From Oreohelix idahoensis (Eukaryota > Mollusca > Gastropoda > Stylommatophora > Oreohelicidae), in assembly GCA_024509875.1 (NCBI GenBank), contig JAMPIV010012277.1:125734-189733 (forward strand): a stretch of DNA of 64,000 bases, in the 5' to 3' direction. Within the stretch, counting starts at the first letter, position 1; every line of letters begins with the position of its first letter. Under the pieces are notes generated by a model. The model was given only the letters and a program-made list of their open reading frames with translations. It searched no databases and was not told the origin of the DNA. The translations under genes were made by a program, and so were the position numbers. This document shows positions 25,155 through 36,559 of this stretch, in pieces.

Positions 25155-25489
25155 CCAGCTTGTCTCTGTACTCAGGGACACTGGATCAGCCACTGTGGGA
25201 ATTCTCAGTTCCTTGGTGAACCCTGCTGTTTGTACAGGCGAAGTGGTTCAATGTATTACATTTGGGGGTACAGTGGAATATTATCCCACTGCAGAGGTGT
25301 TTTTAGATACCCCTTATTTCACAGGCAGGACTATAGTTAATCTCTTGTCAAAACCAGTAGGAGGGATTATTTTGGGAAATATTCCAGGCATTCATGAGTG
25401 TACTGATAGTGATATTATGAGGTGGGAGAGAAAACGTCATATATATACTGCCAGGATTGATACTGCCAGAGCACCCGCTCCTGGGTATG
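25147..25489 (+). pseudogene. Element 3 aspartic protease, truncated
   Basis: LVSVLRDTGSATVGILSSLV carries the catalytic DTGS motif of a retropepsin. FGGTVEYYPTAEVFL, then GGIILGNIPGIHECT matches the same region of element 2. The frame runs into an RTE LINE fragment at about 25,490, after which no integrase or RT is found. The rest of this element has been deleted or displaced. Confidence 0.8.
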
Positions 25490-26058
25490 TACATGCTAGA
25501 GTTAGCTACCCAAAGAGCTGCAGCTGGGAGACTTTTTCGGGCCGTAAATCGAGGATTCCTCAGCAAAAGAGAAGTTAGCAAGAAGACGAAGATGGCTGTA
25601 TACCGTTCCACCTATATTCCAGTCTTGACATATGGATGCGAGTCATGGGCAATGACTACAACCCATAAAAGCCAGCTCCAACCCTCAGAAATGAGGTATC
25701 TGAGGAAGCTGGTTGAAGTAACAAGAAGAGATATGGTCCGCCACCAGACTATAAGCAAAGCATCAAAACCCAGCCACTGCAGACTCAAGTAGTACAGTCC
25801 CAACTACAATGGTTTGGCCATGTCTGCAGAATGGAAGAAGATCGGCTAACACGACAAGTATGGAAAACTAAGAACCAGGAATCCAGACCTCCAGGATGAC
25901 CCAAAGTCCGCTGGGAGGTCAACATAAGACAATCTCTAAAGGACCGAGTACTAGATAGGAACCAGGCCAGAAGGAAGACAGCCGATAGGATAGTATGGCG
26001 CTGCCTCCTCCAAACCTCTACACCTCACAGCAGAAGAGGGATGACTAAGTAAGTAAGT
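25490..26058 (+). pseudogene. 5'-truncated RTE-like LINE fragment
   Basis: C-terminal part of the same LINE family as the copy at 28.5-31.7 kb: AAAGRLFRAVNRGFLSKREV, MAVYRSTYIPVLTYGCESWA, EMRYLRKLVEVTRRDMV, then degenerate WFGHVCRME and the ADR-VWR end. It finishes with the ACTAAGTAAGTAAGT tail. It abuts the element 3 protease on its left. Several stops occur. No target duplication could be matched. Confidence 0.85.
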
Positions 26059-28323
26059 CTATAAATTTGTACACCGTAAGCTAAAGATGTTTAAGATTGT
26101 CAGTTACCCTGTCGTGCTCTTGAACATCTATTAAGACTACTGTAGTTGTAATAGTATTAGATTCTGTTATCTGTAAAACTGTGTCAAGCATACAAACATT
26201 ACAATGAGTTGCAAATAAAACTATGCTGTAAATAAAATACACTGTGATAAACGCAGTGGCGTATTTAGCGAGGGGCTTCAGTTCCCCCTTCCATTTTTTA
26301 AGCTTTTTCCTAAAACGCATCGAGTGGTTCCGACTTTTAAAAGATTTCATTTATAAACTGTGGATGAAGTACCTGTATAAGTGATGTTTATTCATCTTTT
26401 ACGCACTATGTTGAGCATCATTTGGATCAAGTAATTTTTTTTTTTCAGTTGCTTATATTCCAAAACTAGCTCCTCAAATAGGAAACTTCCAACCAAGCAA
26501 AATCCATATACGCCTTTAGATAAATAAAATTACATTAAATGTCATTATTATAACCAAACAACTAATGAAGAAAGCATGAGTTTTGTTAATCGTAAATAAA
26601 TAAAAAAATATGTAACCGGGCTGGTTACAACATCAATGTAAGTATGTGTATGACCGGGTCAGTTGGCCAGTCAATTGTGTTGTGCGCAGGTAAATATTTT
26701 GACGAGAGCTAATCCTGTATATGTTTCTGTTCAAGTCGTTACAGGCCTTCCGCATGAGATGAAAATTCTTGACTGAAGTTTATTTTTCTTCCCAGGTCCG
26801 TTCTTACCCTTTTAGGTTTAGTGATAAGCAATATCGTATAATGGTTTTCAAATGTTCCAACTGTACGTTCCAAATAAAACACAGCAATGTAGAAAATTCA
26901 ATCAGAGTTTATTTTTGATGTCATTAGACAAGCACTGCAAATTTCACAATGAAAATATATATCCACAAGGAAAAATATATCCACAAGGAAAAATACATAT
27001 ATCTAACAGAATAATATAAAAACTTGTCAACTTAAAAACTTGTCCACTTAAAAACTTGTCTTGATAATCTCAAAGACGAAGTTCACCTAACACTATCTGT
27101 AAAATCCTCTAGCCTAATGAATCCCACCTGATCTCCCACATCTCTCCTTTTATATGCAGTTCCTTCCTTTTCCCGCCATTTTCCACACGACTCCGTCTTT
27201 TTTCACACGTTACAATTATCTACATTTGCACACGTTTTCTCAGTTTTTTGACTTTTTCTACACGTCTCACTCAGTCTAAACAATGGAAAAAACCCAAGAA
27301 TTCACAACATTCATTTCACACTTTCCACGCTTTCATTATTGTTCTTTGAGACAGTTTCACAATGCCTCTCATCGTCGTGAATGCCATCTGAACCCAAAAT
27401 CTATACTGCGTTTTGTGAAAAAACGCCTTATTTGCTTAACGTCTGTTATTCTTATTCAATGTAGTGTTATAACTCGTATAAATGGTAGTGTATGCCAAGC
27501 GGTCACACAAGTCCCGGGGCCACAAAAATGTATCCCATGTGGGATACAACTAAAAAATATCAAGTCCCTAACATACATACTGGAGCAAAATATGAAATGG
27601 GGGCATATACTTATGAGCTAATTGGCAATGGACAATGGTTGAGAAAAAATTTTTGTTACTGGTACAAATCATTGGATGGGGGCCTACGCATGTGAGCCAA
27701 ATGAGAAAAAAAATTACACGGTCTCAGTATACATGTGAGCCAAAAAAAAAATAAAAAAAAAATAAAAAATTTTTTTTCAAGATCTCAGTATACATGTAAG
27801 CGAACTAAAATTTTTTTTAAAAAGATGTCAGTATACCTGTAAACTAACTAAAAAAAATTGTATTACAAGATCTCAGTATACATGTAAGCCAAAAAAAAGA
27901 AAAACAATTGTGTACGTAAAACGAGGGATCCAGTAGATTTATAATGCGTAAAACGTGGGACACATACACGTTGTTTATACACTATGTCATTAAACAGTAT
28001 GGGATATGGATAGCAATGTGCTATACGCAATGTAAATTATTTATGTATTAATACAATACTTACGTAATCTTTATTTAACACACGCTAGTAATAATACATA
28101 AAAACATGGAGTTATGATATTAAATATACATAAATAATATTGAACTTTTTTTTTCAAGTCAACACATATAAGGTTTGGTCATGCCAAACAAAACTCGAAC
28201 ATTTAATCAATCTTCAGGACAATAAATGTATCCTACCTAATATATACATCTTAACCGTAACTGACCAGAACTAAAATTACGTTTGACCATGACCTCCGCG
28301 AGTGTCAACGAGAGCGGTTAAAG
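26059..28323. other. Non-coding stretch with minor repeats
   Basis: No gene is seen. At 26,254 the word CAGTGGCGTA followed by an AGxGGGGC-like block looks like a hAT-type end, but no partner was found. From about 27,590 to 27,900 a degenerate repeat recurs: TCAGTATACATGTxAGCC-like words near 27,724, 27,784, 27,829 and 27,874, separated by A-rich or T-rich runs, with weaker copies near 27,600 and 27,680. Confidence 0.4.
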
Positions 28324-28328
28324 GTCAC

Positions 28329-28547
28329 TGATGAGTGTTTAATGTTGGTGTAAGAGTATCGGTTGATGTGGTATAATTCTGGTTACCACATTGATACAGG
28401 TATTATGGTCAACTCAAACCGACACAGTGTTGGGCATACAGGTCACCTTGTCCATAGAGTATTGAGGCCCCGACAAGGGACAGTGTTTATGTAGAATGAG
28501 AGTGCAAATGTACGTTATGCGAATGGGTGGTACTGTTCTGCAAAGTT
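28329..28547 (-). repeat. Element 2 3' LTR, outer part
   Basis: Matches 39,287-39,501 of the other LTR. It ends with CTGTTCTGCAAAGTT, which is repeated at 31,721-31,735 as the target duplication of the nested LINE. Confidence 0.93.
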
Positions 28548-31500
28548 ACTTACTTACTTACTTACTTAGTCGTTCCCCTTCTACCGTGAGGTGTAGAGGT
28601 TTGGAAGAGAGAGCGCCAGACTATTATATCGGCTGTCTTCCTCCTGGCCTGGTTCCATTCTAGTCCTCGGTCCTTCAAAGATTGTCTAATGTTGTCCTCC
28701 CAGCGGACTCTGGGTCGTCCTCGGGGTCTGGATCCTTGGCTCTTTGTTTCCCATGCTTGTCGTGGTAGCCGATCTTCTCCCATTCTGCAGACATGGCCAA
28801 ACCATCTTAGTTGGGACTGTTCTACTTGGGTCTGTAGGGGGTGGCATTTTTGGCCTTGACGTATCGTCTGGTTGCGTACCATGTCTCTTCTTGTTACTTC
28901 AACCACCTTCCTCAGATACCTCATTTCTGAGGTTTGGATCTGGCTTTTATGGATTGTAGTCATTGCCCATGACTCGCATCCATATGTCAAGACTGGGACA
29001 TAGGTGGAGCGGTATACAGCCATCTTCGTTTTCTTACCAACCTCTCTCTTGCTGAGGAATCCTCGATTTATGGCCTGAAAAAGTCTCCCAGCTGCTGCTT
29101 TTCGAGTGGCCAACTCTTCTTTGATGCCTCCCTTTCGGTCTATAATAGCTCCGAGGTATTTAAAGTGGTCGACCTGCTCCAGGACCTGTTCTCCCAGCTT
29201 AATCTGATGTCTTCTTTCTTCTCGTGATATCACCATGGATTTTTGTTTTAGAGCTGCTTATGACCATCCCTCTCTTCTCCAGCTCTTCCTTCCAGACTTG
29301 CAGGTTGGATTGGAGATGTGCCTCTGATTTAGCAATCAGGGCAACATCATCAGCAAATGCCAGCTCTGAAATATAGACCTGTCTCATCTTCCAGTACCCC
29401 ACTGAATACTTTCTTGTTCTCTCCTTACATGCCTTGATGACATCGTCCATAAGGAGTATGAAGAGGTAAGGTGATAGGATATCACCTTGTCTTACACCAG
29501 TGGTGGTCCTGAACTCTTCTGACTTATGGTTTGCTGTCCTCACATAATTTCTGCAAAGACTTGTAGAAGCTCTGTATAGCATGAATCAGAGGTGCTGGAA
29601 TATTCTTCCTTGCCAAACAGTCCCAAAGTTTGCTCCAAGGGACCCTGTCAAACGCCTTTTCCAGATCTATGAAACAAAGATGGATCTCACTCTTGTACTC
29701 AAGGGCCTTTTCACTCAGCTGTCTGAGTGTGAAGATTAGGTCTTGAGTACTTCGGTTTGCTCGGAATCCGCACTGGACCTCATCCAATTGTGGCTCAGCT
29801 AGGCGTCGGAGTCTCTGCTCTAGGATTCTAGAGTAGATTTTTCCAGGGACACTGAGAAGGGATATGCCTCTATGGTTTCCACACTGTCGATTGTCACCCT
29901 TTTTGAAAATTGGTGTTATGATGGCGATCTCCCAATCCTTTGGTATGGTCTTGTTGCACCATGCTGCCTGTAGGACCCTTAGGAGTAACAGGTCGCCTGA
30001 TGCTCCCATGTACTTAACCATTTCTGGTGTTATACCATCATGCCCTGCTGCTTTGCCCATCTTGATTTTCTCCAGTGCTGCCTTCAGTTCTTCCATCTTT
30101 ATGTCATCTTCATCACCATTGGTTTCCTCTTCTGTGCTAGCGGTTATCATTTCTGATGTTTGACCTTGCTCACCATCAAGGAGTTCTGAGAAATATTCTT
30201 TCCATCTTTCCATTACTTCCTTCGGGGCAGTAAGCAATTTGCCTTGCTTGTCCTTTATAAATTTGAGAGGGCATTGTTTTTCCTTCCTCATGTTCTTTAG
30301 GGTCTTATAGAACAATTTCTGGTTTTCTTGTGCATCTTTTTCTAGCTTTTCTCCAAATTCTTCCCAGGACTTCTGTTTTGCTGCTAGCACTTTGTTCTTT
30401 ACTTCTGTTCTGAGTGTCACATATTCTCTATATTTTTCCATTTGTCCTGTTGTGTTTTTTAGCTCCTAAGTATTGTTTCCATGCCATTTTCTTCTCTCTT
30501 ATTTTCTCTTTGACTTCCTCTGTCCACCAAGGTGTCCTCTTTCTCTGGTTCCCAAGTCGGACTTCACCGCATGCTTCTGCAGCAGCTGTCTTTATGATAT
30601 CCTTGAATTTAATCCAGAGGGTTTCCAAGTCATCAGGTTGTTCTTCTGTGTTGCTCACCGCTGCAGCAATAAGCCCCTGATATCTGGTCTTAATTTCTGG
30701 CTCTCTCAGCTTGTAGGTCCTAATGCTCATTTCTCCTGCTCGTTTACTTGGTTTCTTGCGTGATGTTGAGCAGTTCCTAGGCTGAGCAACTCTTTCAGTT
30801 GTTCGTTTGATTGTTAGCAGGTAGTGATCACTTCCAATCTCTGGCCCCCTCCAGACTCTTGCATCTCGGACATATTTGAATGAGCTTCTCCGAACAATGG
30901 CATAGTCGATCACTGACTTCTCATTCTTTGTTGGTTCACATCTAGTGTATGCATGTATGCGCTTATGGGGGAACTTTGTGTTTGTAATGATCAGATTCTG
31001 CTCACTGCAGAATCTAAGGAGTCGCTTTCCATTGTCATTGAGAGTATCTTCTCCATATCTTCCGATAACTCCACTCCATCTAGCATGGTCATTTCCAACT
31101 CTGGCATTAAAATCTCCGAGCATGATAACTTCATCTAGGCAGTCATCCACTGTCCTTTGAAGCAGCTCGAAGAATTCCTCCTTGACCTCTGCTCTCTCAT
31201 CCTCATTTGGCCCATACACTATGACCAGGTTGACTATGGTTTCTCCTTCTTTTAGTTTCACAACCATAATGCGCTCTGAGACAAAGTTCCACCCCTTGAT
31301 ACTATCTTTTTGATTTTGGGCCACAATGCAACCCACACCCCCTTTAGCTCTTTCGGATATGGGTACACCACTGTAGAGCAGCGTGTTGCCATTGAGATCC
31401 ATGACTCCTTGTCCTTTTTTCTTTGTTTCCGTAATAGCCAGGATTTCTAGTTTTGCTTTCCTCATCTCTTCCACCAGCTCCTCTTCCTTCCCATTTATAC

Positions 31501-31720
31501 TTCTTGTGTTCCATGTTCCATAAGTCGTAGTCCGTTCCAGTTCGTCGCCTTTAGAATCAGTCCGGTTTTCTCTCTTTTGTTACTCGTAATCGTGGTTTAA
31601 AGCAAACAGGTGATTGGCCTGTTGTGCCTTTGCATGGTGGAGGGGCTGCCTCCTTACGGCCTCCATGCAGGCCGCCCTCCTCCTTTTTCATCAGGGCTTG
31701 GGACCGGCATTGGCGGAGTT
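28548..31720 (-). mobile_element. RTE-like LINE, copy A, nested in the element 2 LTR
   Basis: A 3,173-bp insertion flanked by a 15-bp target duplication, with a TAAG-type tail (ACTTACTTACTT on the plus strand at 28,548-28,565). One EN-RT reading frame, absence of a separate ORF1, a short tandem tail and a length near 3.2 kb all fit the RTE clade. It is the longest copy of the family in the window; others are at 25.5, 44.3, 46.1 and 46.4-50.9 kb. Confidence 0.92.
28562..31690 (-). pseudogene. RTE LINE EN-RT polyprotein (copy A)
   Basis: An APE endonuclease nicks the target and the RT primes there. The endonuclease contains GTWNTRSINGKE just upstream of the ATG at 31,474, ITETKKKG, MLGDFNARVG and the catalytic IGSDHYLL. 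The frame probably starts further upstream: MKKEEGGLHGGRKEAAPP (about 31,690) joins it through a frameshift near 31,560. RT motifs are WKEYFSELL, GKAAGHDGITPEMVKY, FKKGDNRQCGNHRGISLLS, CGFRANRSTQDLIF, IDLEKAFDRVPW, RQGDILSPYLF and LAFADDVALIA. The tail has WFGHVCRMGEDRLPRQAW and GRPRVRWEDNIRQSL. At least three further frameshifts (near 30,430, 29,550 and 29,220) make it inactive. Confidence 0.9.
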
Positions 31721-31735
31721 CTGTTCTGCAAAGTT

Positions 31736-32827
31736 GACAAGTAATAAGGCACTCATTCACTCATGTATGAAAGTCAATGATGTCTGGAACTACTGTTGAT
31801 AATTTCACACATTTAATAGGACGCAAACTCTGACGACACATATATAGTCACTGGAACAGTTTGGCAACAACATCACATGCTTGACAATGGTTTACGACAT
31901 CAAAGATACATTCGTAAAGAATGTGAATATAATAGAACGTTAGTAGCTAGTCCCTCTGGGTTCTAGTTGTATTTACTTTCAAGCCTAACTGACTGATCAC
32001 GTCAGTTAATGTTCTCAAATATTTATCATCAATGGCTCCCTGACAGAACCTCTTCTGACGAAGAATTACAAGTAAATTAGCAGGCTTTTATGACGACAAT
32101 CTTAAAACCACCAGTAGTGGCTTACAATAGTAGACATCTCTGTATCATCATCAGATAGTAAGGTCTCCCTGTTCTCTGAACGATGATCCGCTTGGCAAAG
32201 GCGAGATCCAAAAATGGCTCCTAACTTCGATGAGCTTCGCTCACTCCGAAGCTGCATAATGAAGCATAAGTAAAGGGCGCTGTCCATCATATCAATAATG
32301 CTGTGTAGATTATATGCATAATAATGCAATGTATATCATACGAATAATGGTGCTGCTGGCAAAATGTCGTCTCGAAAATAGTCAATCATATACATGTGCA
32401 GACCATAACATGGCTGCAGATCTAGGCATTTGAAAAGGTACAGTAACTGTCTCTCTTTACCTTATCATCCTAGAAAAACACTAGAAAAATAGCACCCGCC
32501 TTCCTTTGGCGCTAAGAATATATTCTGGGGAGGAACATAGACATAATAGTCACACAGACGATGTCACCTTCCCCCAGAATTTCACAGCAAAGAACAAATC
32601 TTTGGACTTCTGTCCGTACAGCGATCAGGATCCGCCCATCATCACGGAAGTCTCTCTCGACAACCCCGATTCGACACATGCGCAGAAACGCGTGACCCCC
32701 AGAGTTCAACTCAAGATGGGTCGACGTAAATCTAAGTATTTCTCAACAAAAAGTGTTAACAGATAAATAAATATCTTTCTATATATATCTCTATATTCAT
32801 TGCCTACAAAAGAATCTGTGCGTAACA
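31736..32827 (-). repeat. Element 2 3' LTR, inner part
   Basis: Continues the LTR after the nested LINE and matches 39,502-40,595. It ends GCGTAACA at 32,827. The next bases, read on the minus strand as CCCGGGGGGTGTGGTAGTC before the LTR, are the G-rich candidate polypurine tract. Confidence 0.93.
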
Positions 32828-33297
32828 GACTACCACACCCCCCGGGAAAAAAATGAAATCATTTTTTTCCCATCTAAGAGCAACATACAATAGGCTCACA
32901 ACGCACGAATAATGCGCAGATGAGAAATATCAGTAATTTATATAATGCCAAATAGGCTAAGTCGACGAATAGATCGACAAGCGAGAATATATCTCAACAT
33001 CTCAGAGAAAGTATTTCTCTAAGTATAAATATTTCCAGAGAGGTGTCACCAACTTATACTACAATACTGGCAATATCAAAATCCATACAATAATTCATAC
33101 AATAATTCCATATTAGGTACTATGAGTTCATGATTAACAAGGAAGATAAAATCATCAAAGGACCAGCGGTAAATACACATTAATGAACCGCTAAGTGGTG
33201 ATACAATCAATATATCATATTACAAATGTGTACATATTTTGATATAGAAAAGAACTATTGTAGAGTTAGACGTATTAGAAAGTCCAAGACATAACAG
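32828..33297 (-). other. Element 2 3' untranslated region
   Basis: About 470 bp between the RNase H stop and the 3' LTR. It is AT-rich with no open frame, so no env-like or accessory ORF is present. The G-rich candidate polypurine tract lies at its LTR edge (about 32,828-32,846). Confidence 0.7.
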
Positions 33298-35675
33298 TTA
33301 GGTGGAATCATGTGGGCATCTAGACAAAATGTCTGCCATCACATTTTCTGAGCCACGGATAGCTCGCACCGAAAAATGAAAAGGTTGAAGAGCAATCGCG
33401 TATCGAGTTGATCTCGAGCTCTTCAAATTTTTACTTTGAATAGCTGTAAGAGCTTTCTGGTCAGTTTCCACAATGAAATGCGCGCCAAGAAGGAATCTTT
33501 GAAGTTTGAGAATTGACCAAACCATAGCCAATAATTCACGGTCTAAAACCGAGTAATTCCTTTCTGCCGCATTAAGTTTTCGAGAGATATACATTACAGG
33601 ATGCAGAGTTTCTGAGTACTCTTGCATTAGTGCCGCTCCGATCCCAGTGGATGAAGCGTCACTACGAAGAACAAATGTCTTATCTGTAGTAGGTAACATT
33701 AAGATAGGTGGAGTTGAAAACAAAGTTTTAATCTTATCCAAAGAGGATTGGCATTCCTGAGACCAGTGGACCATATTAGGAGACCCTTTCTTTAGTAACG
33801 AAGAAAGAGGTGCCATGATAGAGGATAGATTCTGAATGAATCGTCCATAAAATTGTATAAGACCTAAGAGACTTCTCACTTGCTTTTTAGTCTTAGGAAT
33901 AGAGATGTTAAGTATTTTACTGGTATTATGGTCCTCTGTCTTTAGGAAACCATGACCGACACGGTGACCTAGGAAAGAAATTTCGCTAAAACCAATAAAG
34001 GCTTTAGAGGGTTTCGCTGTCAACTTATGCTCGCGCAGAGTAGACAGTAATTCATATAACCCCAAATAGTGATCTTCCCAAGTATCACTGAAAAGACAGA
34101 TGTCGTCTAGGTATGCAATGACATCTGATCGATAAGATAGGATTCGACGCATCATGCGTACGAATGTAGCTGGGGCGTTCATAAGGCCGAAAGGCATGAA
34201 ATTCCATTGAAACAAACCCCTAGGTGTAGAAAAAGCAGTAAGAGGTTTGGCGTGTTCAGATAAAGGAACTTGCCAATATTCCTTAGACAAGTCAAGTTTA
34301 GTGAAGAAATGAGATTTAGAAAGCCTAGTAAGTAGCTCTTCTAATAAAGGCATAGGTTCAGCATCGAATTTCGTAACTTGATTCAATTTGCGATAATCAA
34401 CGCAAAGACGTATGTTATTGTCTTTTTTTCGAACAATAACCATCGGCGAAGAATATGCTGAACTGGATGGTTCGACTATTTTTAATTCTATCATCTCATC
34501 CAACTCTTTCTCGACCTGTGCTTGAAAATGTATAGGGATAGGATAAGGTCTGACCCTAATAGGATTATGGTCAGTTAGAATAATGTCATGTTCAATGACA
34601 TGGGTATGTCCAGGAATGTCAGTAAGGACATCCTGAAATGTTTGTAACATTGACGAGACTTGTCGCTGTTCCGCCATAGACAAATTAGGAGAAACAGTGA
34701 CATTTTTCCATGATTCACTAGAATGAAGTGGAATCATCGGAAGAGGAAGATTCACATCCGAGAAACTTGTTTCCTCATCCTGTATTACGGACAGGGATGA
34801 GTAATGACCATGAGGGACTTGAGAATCGTCCGTCGCCTGAAAAATAGGCTGCAAATAATCTGGACGTTCATGGAATTCCGTAAGCATGTTGATGTGGAAG
34901 GTTTTATGCTTCCCGTCAATATCGACAATATAGTCAACATCGGAAATTTTCGATATTATATCGTACGGACCTTTCCAAGAGATAAGAAGTCTGTTTTCCC
35001 TACAAGGTAGCAAAACAAATGCTTTGTCACCAGGACAAAGTTGTCGTAAGCGTCTCTTTTTATTGGCAAATTGCCTTGCCTTCTGTTTAGCAAATTCAGA
35101 AAAAGAAGTTGCTAATTTGCATGCTTCGATAATCTTGTGCCTAAGCGCGATGACATATTCGTAAGAAGATTTTGTGTCATCGTTAATATTATCAGCGGTT
35201 ATAAGATCATGAAGCAAAGACATAGGGCCGCGCGGTCGCGCGCCAAAGACAAGTTCAAAGGGAGAAAACCCTGTATGTTCATTGGGGACCTCTCTGTAAG
35301 CAAAGAGGGCCGCGGGTAAAACCCTGTCCCAATCTTGAGGATGATCCTCAGTTATCTTTCCATGTAAGTTTTTGAGTGTTCTATTTAGGCGTTCGACCAT
35401 CCCATTAGACATTGGGTGATAGATACTACTCAAAGATCTTTCTATCTGCAGAGTAGACATTACTTGAGACATGGTATCCGATACTAGTTGGGTGCCATGG
35501 TCTGATAATATTTCTCCGGGGAATCCCAGACGAAAAAATATGAGCCAAAGAGCGTCTGCAATATCAGTAGTAGAAATGCTCTTCAGAGGAATAGCCTCTG
35601 GCCAACGTGTGCACATGTCAACACACGTTAAGATAAACTGATGTCCTCTGGCAGACTTGATCGTAAACGGACCAA
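33298..35675 (-). pseudogene. pol: Element 2 pol: integrase core, RT, RNase H
   Basis: An almost complete minus-strand frame of about 790 residues. The integrase core has HQFILTCVDMCTRWPEAIPL, ILSDHGTQLVSD (second Asp) and NGMVERLNRTLK (Glu) with exactly 35 residues between them. The C-terminal GPY module is ISWKGPYDIISKISDVDYI. RT follows in the same frame: NIRLCVDYRKLNQVTK, FFTKLDLSKEYWQVPL, QWNFMPFGLMNAPATF, AYLDDICLF and ISFLGHRVG. RNase H shows FVLRSDASSTGIGAAL, LDRELLAMVWSI, VETDQKALTA and VMADILSRC. The frame is cut off from the upstream part by a single missing base near 35,675, right at the first catalytic Asp motif (AIDI, then GPF). Otherwise all catalytic motifs are intact. Confidence 0.93.
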
Positions 35676-36559
35676 TATGTCTATTGCCATTTTCTGAAAC
35701 GGCCGAATAGGAATATCTGCAGCCTGAATAGGTGCAGCATGGCATAGACCTTTAGATTTGACTTCTTGACATACTTTGCAAGATCGACAATAAATCCGTA
35801 TGTCTTTGTTTACGAAAGGCCAAAAGAAAGCCGCAAGAACTCTTGACTTAGTACGGGAAAAACCCATATGTCCAGCACACTGAGAGTCATGAGCGTGCTG
35901 CAAAATTTTAACTCTCATATTCTTGGGGACAAGAATCTGAGAATGCATGGACTTAGTGGAGTCTTGAACCATACGTACAAGTACGCCATTCTTCATTGTA
36001 ATCCAAGATTTACTATTTGTATCTTTATTTGGATCACCTTTTGTTGCAAGAGTGAAGAATTTTTTTAAGGAGGGATCATCTTCTTGCTGTTTTATGAACG
36101 AGTCACGAAAAATTACCAAGGAATCATCTTGGTTATGCGCTCCATTATCTTCAATAGATGAAGTTTGAGGCATATTAAGAGCTTGAGCTCTTGTGACTAC
36201 TGCATTAGCAGTTTGCATATTTTGATTTTCCCAAACAGCAATTTGTTGCGGAGTGCATTCTTTGACTCCATGAATACGACCGATGATAAGATCAGCGATC
36301 GGATTCGGCAGAAGACATGCGTGCACATCTCCCGTAAAGAAAGGAGTAGCAATCTTAATGATAGCAGTAGAGTACTTCTCCAAAGTGCCGCCGAATGTTA
36401 CACATTTGACTACTTTGCCTGTGGCACGGGAAGGATCTACGAGTGACTGCCTAACACCAATGGTGGTGCATCCAGAATAAAAAAGAATTGAGACTGGAGT
36501 ATCATTTACTAGACGTTTATGCAAGACAAGAGAACCTCTTCCATCATGCGCGACTGACG
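35676..36559 (-). pseudogene. Element 2 protease and integrase zinc domain
   Basis: The frame continues directly from gag. The protease position reads VSILFYSGCTTIGVRQSLV, aligned by eye with VSVLRDTGSATVGILSSLV of element 3. The catalytic Asp is Tyr here (codon at 36,477-36,479, TAT on the minus strand) and the Thr is Ser. The rest of the fold is preserved (FGGTLEKYSTAIIKI, ADLIIGRIHGVKECT). The integrase zinc domain follows with HAHDSQCAGHMGF and CRSCKVCQ, a complete HHCC set. The copy would be protease-dead unless complemented. Confidence 0.88.

Noticed and set aside
29864..31160. Plus-strand open frames over the RTE LINE
   Set aside because: They are shadows of the minus-strand EN-RT coding sequence.
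32506..32766. 86-codon frame repeated at 40,274-40,534
   Set aside because: It lies in both LTRs of element 2, antisense to the element. Repetition reflects LTR identity rather than selection on a protein.
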